DNA from: Bacteroidales bacterium M7
GTDB taxonomy: Bacteria; Bacteroidota; Bacteroidia; Bacteroidales; Muribaculaceae
DNA length: 64,000 nt
Direction: 5' to 3'
Assembly (NCBI GenBank): GCA_001689515.1
Contig: LUJR01000039.1
Coordinates: 109,611-173,610, forward strand
Under the pieces are notes generated by a model that saw nothing but the letters and a program-made list of their open reading frames with translations, was not told the DNA's origin and ran no database searches. This document shows positions 1-10,900 of the stretch, one piece after another. Both the position numbers and the translations under genes were made by a program. The number at the start of each line of letters is the position of its first letter. Position 1 is the first letter of the stretch.

Positions 1-2
1 CC

Positions 3-2102
3 TTTGCCGCCGCCATAGTAGGCTACGGCTCGACAGGTTGCAGCAAATCCAAGGCTGCCGATGAAAAAGACAACCCTTTCTTCACTCAATGGGATACTCC
101 TTACGGCATTCCGCCATTTGAGGATATAAAAGTCGAGCATTATAAGCCTGCTTTTGAGGAAGGCATGAAGCAGCAGCGTCAGGAAATAGCCGACATCACC
201 AGTAACCCCGACGCTCCGACCTATGACAATACAATCGTCCCCCTTGAATACAGCGGCAAATTCCTTAATCGTGTAGCTCACGTGTTTTTCGCGCTTAACG
301 AGTGCATGAACACCCCCGAAATGCAGGACGCCGCTGCTGAAATCATGCCCATGTACTCGTCATTCAGCGATGAAATAATGATGAACGACAGCCTGTTTCA
401 GCGCATCAACACACTTTATCAGCAGCGTGACAGCCTCAATCTGACAGTAGCCCAGAAAAGAGCACTTGAAGAACACTACAAGAACTTCACCCTCAACGGC
501 GCATTGCTCAATGCCGACCAGAAGAAAGAGCTGTCTGACATAAACACTCAGCTGTCAAACCTCTACCTCAAGTTTAACAAGAACCTCCTCACTGCCACCA
601 ATGCCTTCACCATCACTGTAGATGATGAGTCCAGACTCTCGGGCCTTCCTGACAATGTCAAGGCGACAGCCAAAGAGGAGGCTGAGAAGCGGGGCATGAA
701 AGACAAGTGGGTATTCACGCTACATGCACCTTCACGACTGCCGGTGCTGCAGTTTGCTGATGACCGCGACCTGCGCCGACAGATGTGGGAAGGATACACC
801 ACACTGGCATCTCAAGGCGAAAACGACAACAACCCCGTCATCAAGGATATCGTCACACTGCGCACCAAGAAAGCACAACTTCTCGGTTTCCCCGACTACG
901 CCTCGCTCGCCACAGCCCCCTACATGGCAAAGACACCTGCCGCAGCAAAAGAATTGCTGATGAAGATATGGAAGCCTGCCGTAGCCAAAGTAAAACGCGA
1001 GGTAGCAGACATGCAGAAGATAGCCGACGAAGAGAACAAGGGTATCAAGATCGAACCCTGGGACTATTACTACTATGCTGAAAAAGACCGTGTGCGCAAA
1101 TACGGTCTTGACGAGAATGTCATCAAGGAATATTTTGCAGTAGACAGCGTACGCAAAGGCATCTTCACGATGGCTAACAAGCTCTATGGCATCACATTCA
1201 CACCTATGGATTCTGCTCCAAAATACCATCCGGAGGTAAATGTATATGAAGTCAAGGATGCCGACGGAAAGCATCTCGCCGTGTTCATGACTGACTACTT
1301 CCCCCGCGACACCAAGCGTCAGGGAGCATGGATGGATGCCCTTGAACCGGGCGAAGTGACCCCCGACGGCAAGGAGACCCGTCCTGTCATCTACAATGTC
1401 GGCAACCTGTCACGTCCTACTGCCGATGCCCCGGCATTGATGACCATCGACAATGTGGAGACCATGTTCCATGAATTCGGACATGCACTCCACGGTATGT
1501 TGACACGCGCCACCATCCCCTCTCAGATGGGTACCTCCGTTGACCGTGATTTCGTGGAAATGCCGTCGCAGATCCACGAACACTGGGCGTTTGAACCGGA
1601 ACTGCTCAAAGAATATGCCCGCCACTACAAGACAGGTGAAATCATTCCCGATTCTCTGGTAACAAAACTCAAAGCCGCATCACACCATAATCAGGGATTC
1701 ATCATGACCGAACTTGTCGGAGCCGCTCTGCTTGACTTCTACTGGGGCGAACTCATACCTGACCAGAATACCGACATCAAAGCTTTTGAAACAAAAGTAG
1801 CCAATGAAATAGGCATGCCGGCAGAACTGACCTTCCGCTACCGCAGTCCTTATTTCAAGCATATATTCGGTGATGAGGGTTATGCCTCTGGTTACTATAC
1901 CTACCTGTGGGCAGCTGTTCTCGAATGCGACGGCTACGACCTGTTTAAGGAAGAAGGAGTATTCAACCCCGAAGCAGCAGCCCGCTTCAAGCATATGCTT
2001 GAAATGGGAGGCAGCGAAGACCCGATGAAGCTCTACGTGGACTTCCGCGGCCACAAGCCCGATGTCTCTGCCCTGATCAACGCCCGCGGTCTCAACGAAT
2101 AA
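3..2102 (+). CDS. dcp: M3-family peptidyl-dipeptidase, lipoprotein (5' end outside window)
   Basis: Zinc metallopeptidase of the M3 (thimet/Dcp) family, expected to trim dipeptides from peptides. The zinc site HEFGH is encoded at 1470-1484, and the third ligand is the Glu of DFVEMPSQ (codon 1557-1559), as in the family. The frame is open to the left edge, and the residues before the first internal Met read as a hydrophobic stretch ending in STGC (Cys codon 39-41). That is a lipoprotein signal, so the true start lies upstream and the Met at 165 is internal. The enzyme is probably anchored in the envelope facing the periplasm. It ends 25 nt before the GH31 gene. The family call is secure; Dcp rather than oligopeptidase is the likelier reading for a Bacteroidetes lipoprotein. 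Confidence 0.9.
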   Translation, partial: FAAAIVGYGSTGCSKSKAADEKDNPFFTQWDTPYGIPPFEDIKVEHYKPAFEEGMKQQRQEIADITSNPDAPTYDNTIVPLEYSGKFLNRVAHVFFALNECMNTPEMQDAAAEIMPMYSSFSDEIMMNDSLFQRINTLYQQRDSLNLTVAQKRALEEHYKNFTLNGALLNADQKKELSDINTQLSNLYLKFNKNLLTATNAFTITVDDESRLSGLPDNVKATAKEEAEKRGMKDKWVFTLHAPSRLPVLQFADDRDLRRQMWEGYTTLASQGENDNNPVIKDIVTLRTKKAQLLGFPDYASLATAPYMAKTPAAAKELLMKIWKPAVAKVKREVADMQKIADEENKGIKIEPWDYYYYAEKDRVRKYGLDENVIKEYFAVDSVRKGIFTMANKLYGITFTPMDSAPKYHPEVNVYEVKDADGKHLAVFMTDYFPRDTKRQGAWMDALEPGEVTPDGKETRPVIYNVGNLSRPTADAPALMTIDNVETMFHEFGHALHGMLTRATIPSQMGTSVDRDFVEMPSQIHEHWAFEPELLKEYARHYKTGEIIPDSLVTKLKAASHHNQGFIMTELVGAALLDFYWGELIPDQNTDIKAFETKVANEIGMPAELTFRYRSPYFKHIFGDEGYASGYYTYLWAAVLECDGYDLFKEEGVFNPEAAARFKHMLEMGGSEDPMKLYVDFRGHKPDVSALINARGLNE

Positions 2103-2127
2103 ATCTAATATAAATACTATACCAACA

Positions 2128-4536
2128 ATGTCATTACAAACGCGAATTGCCTCTCGGATGCTATTATGCACATCGGCGGCAATATCAGCCTTCTCCATCA
2201 CAGCGACAGCTGATGATGCCGGACAAATCAAAGCTTCGCTGCCCGATGGCAGCACGGTCATTGTGACAGCGATAAACCCCAATGTAATCAAAGTATCCAA
2301 TCTGTCATCGGGAGAGACAGTGCCGCAATCTCGTGCCACTGTAGCCCCCGTGACACGCTTTGACGGCTCAATCAATCATGGCGAGTCAACTACCACCCTC
2401 ACTACCTCCAACGGTGTCAAAGCCATACTCAACACCAAGACCGGAGCTGTCAGCATATCTGCTGGTCCTGGCAGAGGGATAAGTGACACCGGTGAGCGCA
2501 CACTTGCTGACGGCAAACGCGAACTGATGCTGACCACCGACGGTACAGGTTCATTTTACGGAGGCGGCGAGCGAGGTCACAAAATCAATCTCGCCGGTGA
2601 CACCCTCACCATGTACAACAAGCAGAACTACGGCTACGTAAAGGGCGAAAGCCGCATCAGCCAGATGAACATAACCATGCCGTTGTTCTTGTCATCAAAT
2701 GGATATGCACTGCTCTTTGATGACTATGCAGCATCTCAGATCATCCTCGGCAATCCCATCAAATACATCTCAGAAAGCCCTGCGCCCATAAGCTACTATT
2801 ACATCTATGGCGACGGCACTATGAAGGGACTGACACAAGCAGTCAGCCAGCTGACAGGCCGTCAGGATATGCCTCCGTTCTGGGCTATGGGATACACGAC
2901 TTCCAAGTACGGCTACAAGACCGAAGCCGAGACACGCGGTGTGATTGACACGCTGAAAATGAACAAATATCCTGTCGACGGCATCGTGCTCGACCTTTAT
3001 TGGTACGGTAAGGAACAAGACATGGGACGCCTGGCATGGGATGCTGACCAATGGCCCACCCACAAGCAGATGCTTGCCGACCTCAAAGCCAAAGGAGTCA
3101 ATACAATCATCATCTCCCAGCCCTATGTGCTCCGCAACAGCCGCGGTATCGACAACTACAATATGGGAGTCGAAAAAGGTCTCTTCGTCAAAGATGCCAC
3201 TGACTCGCTCCGTGGACCACAGGAAGTGCAGATATGGGTAGGCGAAGGCGGCATGTGGGATGTCAGCAATCCCGACACTCGCAAGTGGCTCGCCAACCGT
3301 TACAAGGAGCTGACACTCGAAGGCGTAGGCGGTTGGTGGGGAGACCTCGGCGAACCGGAAGTACACCCCGAAACAGGCATCCACCACAACGGACTGACTG
3401 CTCGCCAGTACCACAACCAGTATGGCAACGACTGGTCTGAGATCATATATGACCTCTTCAAAGAAGAATTTCCCAATACACGTCTGATGACGATGATGCG
3501 CGGCGGTACCACAGGTCTGCAACGCTACAGCGTCTACCCATGGTCCACCGATGTATCCCGCTCATGGGGCGGTCTGCAGCCTCAGGTAACCATCATGCTT
3601 GGCTCAGGACTAAGCGGACTTGGCTATATGAGCCACGATGTGGGCGGATTCGCCCTCGACGAAAAAGTACCCTACGACCCTGAGCTCTATGTACGCTGGC
3701 TTCAGCTCGGCACATTCTCCCCTATCCTCCGTACTCATGCACAAGGCACAGCCGAGCCTTACCGCTATCCTGACCAGCAGCACATCATACTCCCTCTCAT
3801 AAAGGAGAGATACCGCTGGCTTCCATACAACTACACATTGGCATATGAAAACCATGCATACGGCACTCCGCTTGTTCGTTCTATCGGCTTCTACGAACCA
3901 GGCGAAACCAAGTATGACAACATCGACGATGAATATCTATGGGGTAAGGATGTGCTCATCGCTCCTGTGATGACACAGGGAGCTACATCGCGCACCGTCA
4001 CCTTCCCCGCTGGCACATGGGTCGATTATACAAATCCCTCCAAGACATATGCCGGAGGCACCACTGTCACATACAATGCACCTCTGGAAGTATTACCTAT
4101 GTTCGTGCGTGGAGGCGCTATAATCCCGACAGCCGACTATGACATGGAAAACACCGGTGACTACAAGGATAACGTATATACTCTCAATGTATATCCGGTA
4201 GAAGGTTGCAACGGGTCATACACTCTATTTGAAGATGACCGCACATCTACCTCCACGGTCGAAAAAGGCAAGTATGCTCTGTTGACATTCACCGACTCCA
4301 TGACCAAATCCGATCTGGACATCACACTCAGCAAGGACGCCACTTCACCGTTGACTCCCTCTGAAAAGGACATCAGACTGCTCATCAACAACATTGCCAA
4401 AACTCCAAAATCAGTCAGCGTAGATGGAAAGCGTCTCAGCAAACGCGACTACACTTATGACAAGCAGACAAAGACACTGACCATGAGCGGCAAATGGAAT
4501 CCATCAGATGCCCGCACAATCAATGTCCGCCTCTGA
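2128..4536 (+). CDS. GH31 alpha-glucosidase or alpha-glucosyltransferase, secreted
   Basis: An 802-aa glycoside hydrolase of family 31. An N-terminal signal peptide (about residues 1-28, ending in an Ala-rich stretch before DDAG) exports it. A beta-sandwich N-domain is followed by the TIM barrel, with the nucleophile region WWGDLGEPE (Asp406) and a probable acid/base Asp475 in WSTDVSRSW. The HDVGGF motif follows, then the C-terminal beta domains. The 69-residue spacing of the two Asp residues and the LDLYWYG and STDVSRSW segments recall the 4-alpha-glucosyltransferase branch typified by Cellvibrio Agd31B. Transglucosylation is therefore as plausible as hydrolysis of alpha-glucans. It lies 25 nt behind the peptidase gene and may be cotranscribed with it. 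A strong hairpin follows the stop. Confidence 0.88.
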   Translation: MSLQTRIASRMLLCTSAAISAFSITATADDAGQIKASLPDGSTVIVTAINPNVIKVSNLSSGETVPQSRATVAPVTRFDGSINHGESTTTLTTSNGVKAILNTKTGAVSISAGPGRGISDTGERTLADGKRELMLTTDGTGSFYGGGERGHKINLAGDTLTMYNKQNYGYVKGESRISQMNITMPLFLSSNGYALLFDDYAASQIILGNPIKYISESPAPISYYYIYGDGTMKGLTQAVSQLTGRQDMPPFWAMGYTTSKYGYKTEAETRGVIDTLKMNKYPVDGIVLDLYWYGKEQDMGRLAWDADQWPTHKQMLADLKAKGVNTIIISQPYVLRNSRGIDNYNMGVEKGLFVKDATDSLRGPQEVQIWVGEGGMWDVSNPDTRKWLANRYKELTLEGVGGWWGDLGEPEVHPETGIHHNGLTARQYHNQYGNDWSEIIYDLFKEEFPNTRLMTMMRGGTTGLQRYSVYPWSTDVSRSWGGLQPQVTIMLGSGLSGLGYMSHDVGGFALDEKVPYDPELYVRWLQLGTFSPILRTHAQGTAEPYRYPDQQHIILPLIKERYRWLPYNYTLAYENHAYGTPLVRSIGFYEPGETKYDNIDDEYLWGKDVLIAPVMTQGATSRTVTFPAGTWVDYTNPSKTYAGGTTVTYNAPLEVLPMFVRGGAIIPTADYDMENTGDYKDNVYTLNVYPVEGCNGSYTLFEDDRTSTSTVEKGKYALLTFTDSMTKSDLDITLSKDATSPLTPSEKDIRLLINNIAKTPKSVSVDGKRLSKRDYTYDKQTKTLTMSGKWNPSDARTINVRL

Positions 4537-4576
4537 CCTGACTTCCATAGTCCTATAGCAACACACACTAAACAAA

Positions 4577-4612
4577 CAACGGGCTGCTGCCGAATCTGGC
4601 AGCAGCCCGTTG
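4577..4612 (+). terminator. Hairpin downstream of the GH31 gene
   Basis: A perfect 15-bp inverted repeat (4577-4591 with 4598-4612) with a 6-nt loop, 41 nt after the GH31 stop. No T-tract follows on either side, so it may act as an mRNA 3'-end stabiliser or a weak terminator. Confidence 0.6.
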
Positions 4613-4654
4613 CTACATACGTACACTTAGCGGCTATAGAATCCAATGAAAAGC

Positions 4655-4894
4655 AGTTGTAGGGTCGCTACTACTGGGCAATCTTTGGTTGGTCATGTAA
4701 GATGAATCGTAAACGTGTAGGGACATGCCGTGGCATGTCCGCTTTCAGCAGCAATTGCAAATGCAACGCCTGATGGGCGGGCATGCCACGGCATGTCCCT
4801 ACAAGAGTTACACAGTGTTTAGCATAGTAAATCGAGACAATCTCATCTCGTCAGCCACATGTCGCAAAATATTGACCAGTAGTAGGTCGCAACT
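4655..4894. repeat. Small element with imperfect inverted ends in the GH31-kinase spacer
   Basis: The 443-bp spacer between the GH31 and kinase genes contains no convincing gene. Its middle is bounded by imperfect inverted ends sharing AGTTG and TACTACTGG (4655-4677 and, inverted, 4876-4894), enclosing the nested palindromes described separately. The layout resembles a miniature non-coding mobile element. No target-site duplication was recognised, so element status is tentative. Confidence 0.35.
4716..4803. repeat. REP/BIME-like nested palindrome
   Basis: Two 27-nt arms (4716-4742 and 4777-4803) are inverted copies of each other with one mismatch. Each arm is itself a near palindrome (ACATGCC/GGCATGT). 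The 34-nt spacer has no coding sense. Such GTAGGGACATGCC-type modules look like the REP-like repeats scattered between genes in many Bacteroidetes. The convergent intergenic position, between a plus-strand gene end and a minus-strand gene end, is typical. Confidence 0.7.
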
Positions 4895-4979
4895 CTACTA
4901 TGCCTAAGATACTATATCTAATCCTCAGGATTCACCAGCATCCGTGAAGCTATTACGCCAAATCCACTGGATTGATTAT

Positions 4980-6506
4980 TTACAGTCCCCTCTTGTCCTG
5001 CCACTTCGGCAAGGTGAAGATAAACTCCAGACCACCTGTCGACTGGTTCCTGACTGAAATGGCACCACCAAGCACCATTATCACATTACGCACAATCGGC
5101 AGTCCGAGACCAGACCCACCCGCTTTGCGCGACCGCCCCGTATCAACCCTGTAGAAACGCTCAAACAGATGCGGCAGACTTTCCTGAGGCACACCGGTGC
5201 CATTGTCCGAAAACGAGAAAGTATAGAATTTCGGACTCTCACTCAGCAATTTCAGTGACATCGCCGTGCCACGTGAGTGCATCACGGCATTGCGTATGAG
5301 ATTGGTCAGTAAAGAGGTCAGCACATTGGTATTTCCCTTGACCTTGCATCCTAACGGGATGTCATATGTAAACTTCATGTTGCCGCCCGAATTTGACTGC
5401 TTGTAGTCGCTGTGGAGCTGGAACACCAGATCATGGAAATCCACCTCCGACGAGGGTATCTTCTCCTGTCCTTCCTCCAGACGGGTCATAGTCGAGACAT
5501 CGTTGAGCAAACCGCAAAGACGGTTGACATTAGCCTGAGCCCTCTCCAAAAATTTTGTTTTCGTCGGTTCGGGCATATCAGGCTCTGACAAGATCGTGTC
5601 AAGATAACCCTTTATGATTCCTATAGGAGTCTTAAGTTCGTGATTGATATTGTTGGTAAGCTGACTTTTGATACGGGCTTTCTCTTCGACGGCATGGAGC
5701 GCTATGTCATGCTCACGGCTTGACTCCGATACGGCTTCAAGACGTGACCGGTACAGACTTACTATCTGCCGGGATATGTCACCGAGTTCGTCATGAGGGA
5801 AGTCATATAGATGCTCTATCTCATTACCCGAGGCGGCACGGCTCGCAAAATCATGAAGCAACATGATATTCCGCGACAGCATGCGTGTCGCCAGATATAC
5901 AAGCACCGTGCAGAAAACGCCCAGACACAGGATGAAAATCCAAAGCCCGCTCGCCGATGAAATCGCATCCGCTATTGTCACATTATAAGGCATACCAGTG
6001 CGCACATACAGCATGCCGTCGCTGCTTTTGGTAGCCTTGTAATAAAACAGCTGGTTCTTCTTGTTATTGGCATCTGCATCTGGATCATACCCTAATTCCT
6101 GTTCATCCTCTCTTATCTCCGTAATGGGGTCTTCCCCATTGAATTCCTTGGGTATGGGACGTCCTATATAATAAAGGAGATCTCCAGTGGCGTTATAGAT
6201 GCTGACACGTATCTCGTTAAACATGGTGTTCTCGAAATACTGGTCAAGAAAACCCATCATACGCTCCAGATCCGCTTCACGCTCGTAACTGTCAACGATG
6301 TAACGGTTGATGATACGAAGCTGCGAATTGATGTTTTCCGTATGATAGTTTACCTCCCTGTTGTATTGATACACCAATATCCCGGCCATGAGTAGCCATA
6401 CCATGGCTACGGTCGGGATAAATATGCGCCACATATATGACAGGCGCCTTTTTCCTGAACGTAATTTCAGTTTCTTGCCAAGCTTAGTCGGTCTCTTTGA
6501 ATCCAT
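4980..6506 (-). CDS. Membrane sensor histidine kinase
   Basis: A 508-aa sensor kinase. A first membrane segment (about residues 26-47) is followed by a periplasmic sensor domain of some 135 residues, a second membrane segment (about 187-210) and a HAMP-like linker. The HisKA helix carries the phospho-acceptor His289 in NHELKTPIG. The ATPase domain has an N box (NLIRNAVMH), G1 (DNGTGVP) and G2 (GGSGLGLPIV). Its start overlaps the end of the response regulator gene by 23 nt, so the pair is translationally coupled and surely works together. The signal is not evident from the sequence. Confidence 0.92.
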   Translation of the reverse strand: MDSKRPTKLGKKLKLRSGKRRLSYMWRIFIPTVAMVWLLMAGILVYQYNREVNYHTENINSQLRIINRYIVDSYEREADLERMMGFLDQYFENTMFNEIRVSIYNATGDLLYYIGRPIPKEFNGEDPITEIREDEQELGYDPDADANNKKNQLFYYKATKSSDGMLYVRTGMPYNVTIADAISSASGLWIFILCLGVFCTVLVYLATRMLSRNIMLLHDFASRAASGNEIEHLYDFPHDELGDISRQIVSLYRSRLEAVSESSREHDIALHAVEEKARIKSQLTNNINHELKTPIGIIKGYLDTILSEPDMPEPTKTKFLERAQANVNRLCGLLNDVSTMTRLEEGQEKIPSSEVDFHDLVFQLHSDYKQSNSGGNMKFTYDIPLGCKVKGNTNVLTSLLTNLIRNAVMHSRGTAMSLKLLSESPKFYTFSFSDNGTGVPQESLPHLFERFYRVDTGRSRKAGGSGLGLPIVRNVIMVLGGAISVRNQSTGGLEFIFTLPKWQDKRGL

Positions 6507-7197
6507 AACCGAAGCCCATACGTGTGACGATGCTATTACCGTAGCGGCCTAACTTCTTACGGAGTCGTGCGATGTTGGTATCGATGGCTCTGGTAGTGAC
6601 AATCACATCGTCAGGCCATATCTTCTTGATGATTTCATCGCGCGAATATATGCGGTTACGATGCTGGAGGAAGAACGTGATCAGTTCAAGCTCGGTTTTG
6701 GTCAGATTGAGATCTTCGCCGTCAAGGGTGCATATCTTATCATCAAGATCCACAGTGATGCCTTCAAACGAAACAGTCTTTGCCGGTTGCTGGACCTCCC
6801 TTGATTTCTCTTTGGCGATATTCATAGCCATCGACCGACGCAATACGGCACGCACTCGCGCTATGACCTCGGAAATCACAAACGGCTTGGTGATATAGTC
6901 ATCACCACCGATATTAAGCCCCATCACTGTATCATCCTCCCCGTTAAGAGCCGAGCAGAATATCAACGGCAGATTGGCAGTCTCGGGATTCTTCCTCACC
7001 GCTTTGGCAAAGTCATATCCGCTCAGACGTTCCATCATTATATCCACGAGACATAGCGAATACTGGCGCAGATCAAGCTCTAAAGCCTCTTCTGCGCTGT
7101 ATGCGCAATCCACTTCGTAGCCCTCTTTCTCGAGGTTGTATTTCAATATCTCACAGATGGGTTCTTCGTCATCGATGAGCAGTATTTTCACATTCAT
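6484..7197 (-). CDS. OmpR/PhoB-family response regulator
   Basis: A 237-aa two-component transcription factor. The receiver domain has the acidic pair Asp9-Asp10, phospho-acceptor Asp52 (LVDIMM), switch Ser82 and Lys104 (TKPF). A linker leads to a C-terminal winged helix (TKTELELITFFLQHRNRIYSRDEI, then VVTTRAIDTNIARLRKKLG). It is the first gene of the pair with the overlapping kinase and should be phosphorylated by it. The regulon is unknown. The Lrp gene ends only 40 nt upstream on the same strand, so cotranscription is possible. Confidence 0.92.
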   Translation of the reverse strand: MNVKILLIDDEEPICEILKYNLEKEGYEVDCAYSAEEALELDLRQYSLCLVDIMMERLSGYDFAKAVRKNPETANLPLIFCSALNGEDDTVMGLNIGGDDYITKPFVISEVIARVRAVLRRSMAMNIAKEKSREVQQPAKTVSFEGITVDLDDKICTLDGEDLNLTKTELELITFFLQHRNRIYSRDEIIKKIWPDDVIVTTRAIDTNIARLRKKLGRYGNSIVTRMGFGYGFKETD

Positions 7198-7237
7198 CTT
7201 ATGTCAAGATATATTTTGGATGATTATCCGCAACGAA

Positions 7238-7711
7238 TCACTTCACAGGCGTGGGATCCAGAGGCACCTGGCGTCTGAACACCTCCTTGAACGAGATGAT
7301 GGTCTCGGTGCGCGCCAGACCTAACGGCTGGAAATAGTGGTGGATCAGATAGAGCAAATGGTCATTGTTGTAAGCATAAAGCTTGATGAACAGGTCATAC
7401 TTTCCTGTGGTGAAGTGGCACTCCACGACCTCGGGAATCTTTTTGAGTTCCTCAACCACCTCGTCAAATTTGCTGGGATCCTTAAGATACAGACCCACAT
7501 AAGCACATGTCTCATATCCGAGCGATGACGGATTAAGCACTGATTCAAAGCCTCTGATGACGCCAGCCGAAATCAGTTTCTGTATGCGCTGATGCACTGC
7601 AGCACCGCTGACATTGCTCTCGCGGGCGATTTCAAGAAACGGTTTGCGTGCATTGTCCGAAAGTGTCCGGAGTATGTTGCTGTCCAGAGTATCAAAGTTG
7701 GTTTTAGACAT
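7238..7711 (-). CDS. Lrp/AsnC-family transcriptional regulator
   Basis: A 157-aa regulator. The N-terminal winged helix (LDSNILRTLSDNARKPFLEIARESNVSGAAVHQRIQKLISAGVI) is followed by a RAM ligand-binding domain (about residues 65-150). Members of this family usually sense amino acids as octamers. The open frame runs further upstream, but a strong promoter lies inside that extension and the family N terminus begins at this Met, so the short form is chosen. The gene precedes the two-component pair on the same strand. Confidence 0.9.
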   Translation of the reverse strand: MSKTNFDTLDSNILRTLSDNARKPFLEIARESNVSGAAVHQRIQKLISAGVIRGFESVLNPSSLGYETCAYVGLYLKDPSKFDEVVEELKKIPEVVECHFTTGKYDLFIKLYAYNNDHLLYLIHHYFQPLGLARTETIISFKEVFRRQVPLDPTPVK

Positions 7712-7770
7712 GGCTGTGTTATTTTGCTGGTTAAGTATGATATATAATGCGATAATGTTGTTAAGCATCA

Positions 7771-7802
7771 CAAATATAGTTATAAGTTTAAAATCACGCA
7801 AA
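7771..7802 (-). promoter_or_regulatory. Promoter of the Lrp gene
   Basis: Bacteroidetes-type promoter on the minus strand. TTTG (7799-7802), a 20-bp spacer and TATATTTG (7771-7778) predict a transcript start near 7764 and a leader of about 53 nt. It supports the Met at 7711 as the start. Confidence 0.7.
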
Positions 7803-7938
7803 AAAAGAAAAAAGATTTCAAACAAAACATCTAATTTTGGGGTTAAAAATATAACTAAATTGACCGGCATCTATCAACTGATGCCGATTATTTAAGATCA
7901 AAGGTAAAAGATATTACAAATTCATCCCATAGTGCAAG

Positions 7939-10900
7939 GTGGCAAAAGTCGCAGCATCCAAAATAATTAAAATCTCCGCCTGGGTAATCGGTATAATCAT
8001 AGGGTTACCCCTCATCGTAGCCGTAATGCTATATATACCTCCGGTGCAAAACTGGGCAGTGGATTTCGCATGCCGTCAGATTGGCAAATCCACCGGCATG
8101 ACTATCGACATAGGTTATCTAAGACTCAAATTCCCGCTAAAACTATCAGTTGACGATGTACTCGTCATTGAGAGCAATGGAGATACCATGGCTACTGCCG
8201 GCAATGCAGAGCTTCGTGTAGCGATGCTGCCGCTACTCCGGGGCGACATCGCTCTTGAAGGCTTCTCGGCGAAATCGGTCTTTTATCAGCTCGGCAACTC
8301 CGACAGCATAATGTGGCTCAGAGCCAATATCGACAAGGCGGATATAGACAACGGCAACATGAACTTCAGCCGTGGTTCCATAGATGTCGGAAATGCTCTT
8401 GTAGATGGCGGTCGTGTCACACTCATAATGAAGGACTCAACGGATGTCACGCCTAAAGACACGACAGCCATGCAACCCCTGACCATACGTGCCACACAGA
8501 TCCGTCTCGCCAACATAGACTATCGGATGTGCATGCCGCCTACGATTGACACCCTCTCTGCCCATATCGGTGATGCGACATTGAAATCAGGATTGGTGGA
8601 TATCGCCAACCGCCGCATCAAAGCCGCAATGCTGTCAGTCAGCGGTGTCAACGCCATGTATCTTACAGCTCCTGCATCATCTAATGACACCATCAGTAGT
8701 ACACCAACTGATTCAATCCCACTATCAGATGATGAAATGTGGACAATAACCGCTGATTCCGTGCGGCTTCAAGCCGATAATGCACTTTATGCGACCACTG
8801 GCTCACATCCTATGCCAGGCCTTGACTTCAACTATCTCCAGGCAAAGGATATTGAAATCGCTGTAGCGGATTTCTATAACAAAGGGACTTCAATACGGGT
8901 ACCATTGACAACCCTACGCGCCACAGAACGATGCGGGCTTGAACTACGAGCCTCTGGCACATTCGCCATGGACGGCAAAACCATGGAGGCATCAGATTTC
9001 CACATAGCCACCCAACGCTCCGACATCAGACTTGATGCCCGTATGGGCATAGGAGACATGACTTCAGACCCCGATCTGCCCCTGGGCGTCAAACTTAAAG
9101 GTATATTATCGGCTAATGATGCCTCAATGGCATTCCCGATATACGCACCGATGATAAAGGCTCTGCCCCAGCCTCGTGACATAAATATAAGAGTGGATGC
9201 TGACGGATCTCCGGCACGCATGAAAGTCAAAGAGGTGAAAATCCAATTGCCTCGTGTGCTTAACCTTGCAGGTAACGGCGAAGTCAAAAACATCACCGAC
9301 TTTAACCGCATGGGTGGCAAAATCAATTTCGAGGGAGCTGTCACAGACCCTAAAGCCGTGAAGGCAACACTCGCCGCTCTTAAGATGGACTCCACCATAA
9401 CCATCCCTGCGCTTAAGCTCAAAGGCTCAGCCGACTACAATCCAGGCAATATCTCAGGCAATCTCAATCTGACCACGGGCTCAGGAAAATTACTTGCTGA
9501 CGGACGCTGGGTAGCTCGTAAGGAAGCATACAAAGCAGACATAGATCTCACCTCATTTCCTGTGGATGCATTCATGCCCTCCTTGGGTATAGGCGACATA
9601 TCCGCCACCGTACATCTGGATGGTGCTGGCTACAACCCCATGTCACCAAAAACTTCGCTCGCTGCCGATATCATGGTGGATAAAGTCATATATAACGGCA
9701 AGCCGTACACCAATGCCCATCTGAAGGCTGATGCCAAGAATGGAGATATGAACGCATTCCTGCAGTCAGCTAATCCCGACGCGAATCTTGACCTGAGTGC
9801 ACACGCCCGCATAGATTCAGGCATCATAAAGGGCTCGCTCAACGGAGAGATACGTGACCTTGACCTGCATGCTCTCGGTCTGATGTCAACGCCATGCCGC
9901 GGCCACATAGATATCGCAGGCAAGGGTCAGTACAATCCACGCGCCGAAAGCATCATAGCGGATGTCAACATCTCCGATTTTGACTGGCTGATGGATACGA
10001 CACGCTACTACACGCCATCATTGACACTGCATGCATCAGCTGACAAACAGCTGACCACCCTCGATGTGGTGACCGAGGACCTCGTGCTCCGCAGTGCGAT
10101 AAAGGAGCGGTGGGACAGCATCATGCCGGCAATCGACCGCATCACCAAAGTCATAGACAGCCAGATCAAAGCCAAACGCTCCGACGTGTTGCAACTACAG
10201 CGCGCCATACCGCCATTAGACATAGACCTGTCTATGGGATCTGACAACATAGCCGGAAGAGTCCTCGCCCAGAGCGGCATCACATTGGGCAATATGAACA
10301 TGACCATGCGCAATGATTCGCTACTGCATCTCAACGGTGCGGTCAGCCGCCTCGCCATGGGCACTAATGTCATCGATTCCATAGCCCTGCATGTCAACCA
10401 GCACAACAAATATCTCGTCTACAACGCAAAGATGAACAACGGACCCGGTCCGTTGGCAGAATGGGCTGATGTGACAGTCAACGGTTTCCTCGCCGACGAC
10501 AAACTCGCACTGTTTGCCGACCAGCACAATCTCCAAGGCAAGCAGGGCTATCGTCTCGGTGTCGTATCCACTATGGCAGACTCGGTCCTCACGTTGAAAT
10601 TCGTCCCCAAAGCCCCTGTAATCGCTTATAAGAACTGGACGCTCAACACCGACAACTTCCTCTCATATAATTTCTATACCAAGCAGATAGAGGCAGACCT
10701 CCTGCTGCAAAATCTGCCAAGCTCCCTTCATATCTTCACACGACCTGTACCCAATCCCGAAGAAGGTTCATCCCCAAAAGAGCTCGTCCTCTCCGCCAAG
10801 GAAATAAAGATAGAGGACTGGATAGGAATCTCGCCGTTTGCTCCGCCGATGTCGGGCACAGCCTCTGCCAATCTTAAGATACATCGTGTCAACAATGAAC

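Noticed and set aside
732..1274. Minus-strand 180-aa ORF inside the peptidase gene
   Set aside because: Shadow of a well-supported gene with no family features.
7712..7870. Longer start of the Lrp regulator
   Set aside because: The promoter lies inside the extension, and the extra residues are unlike the family.
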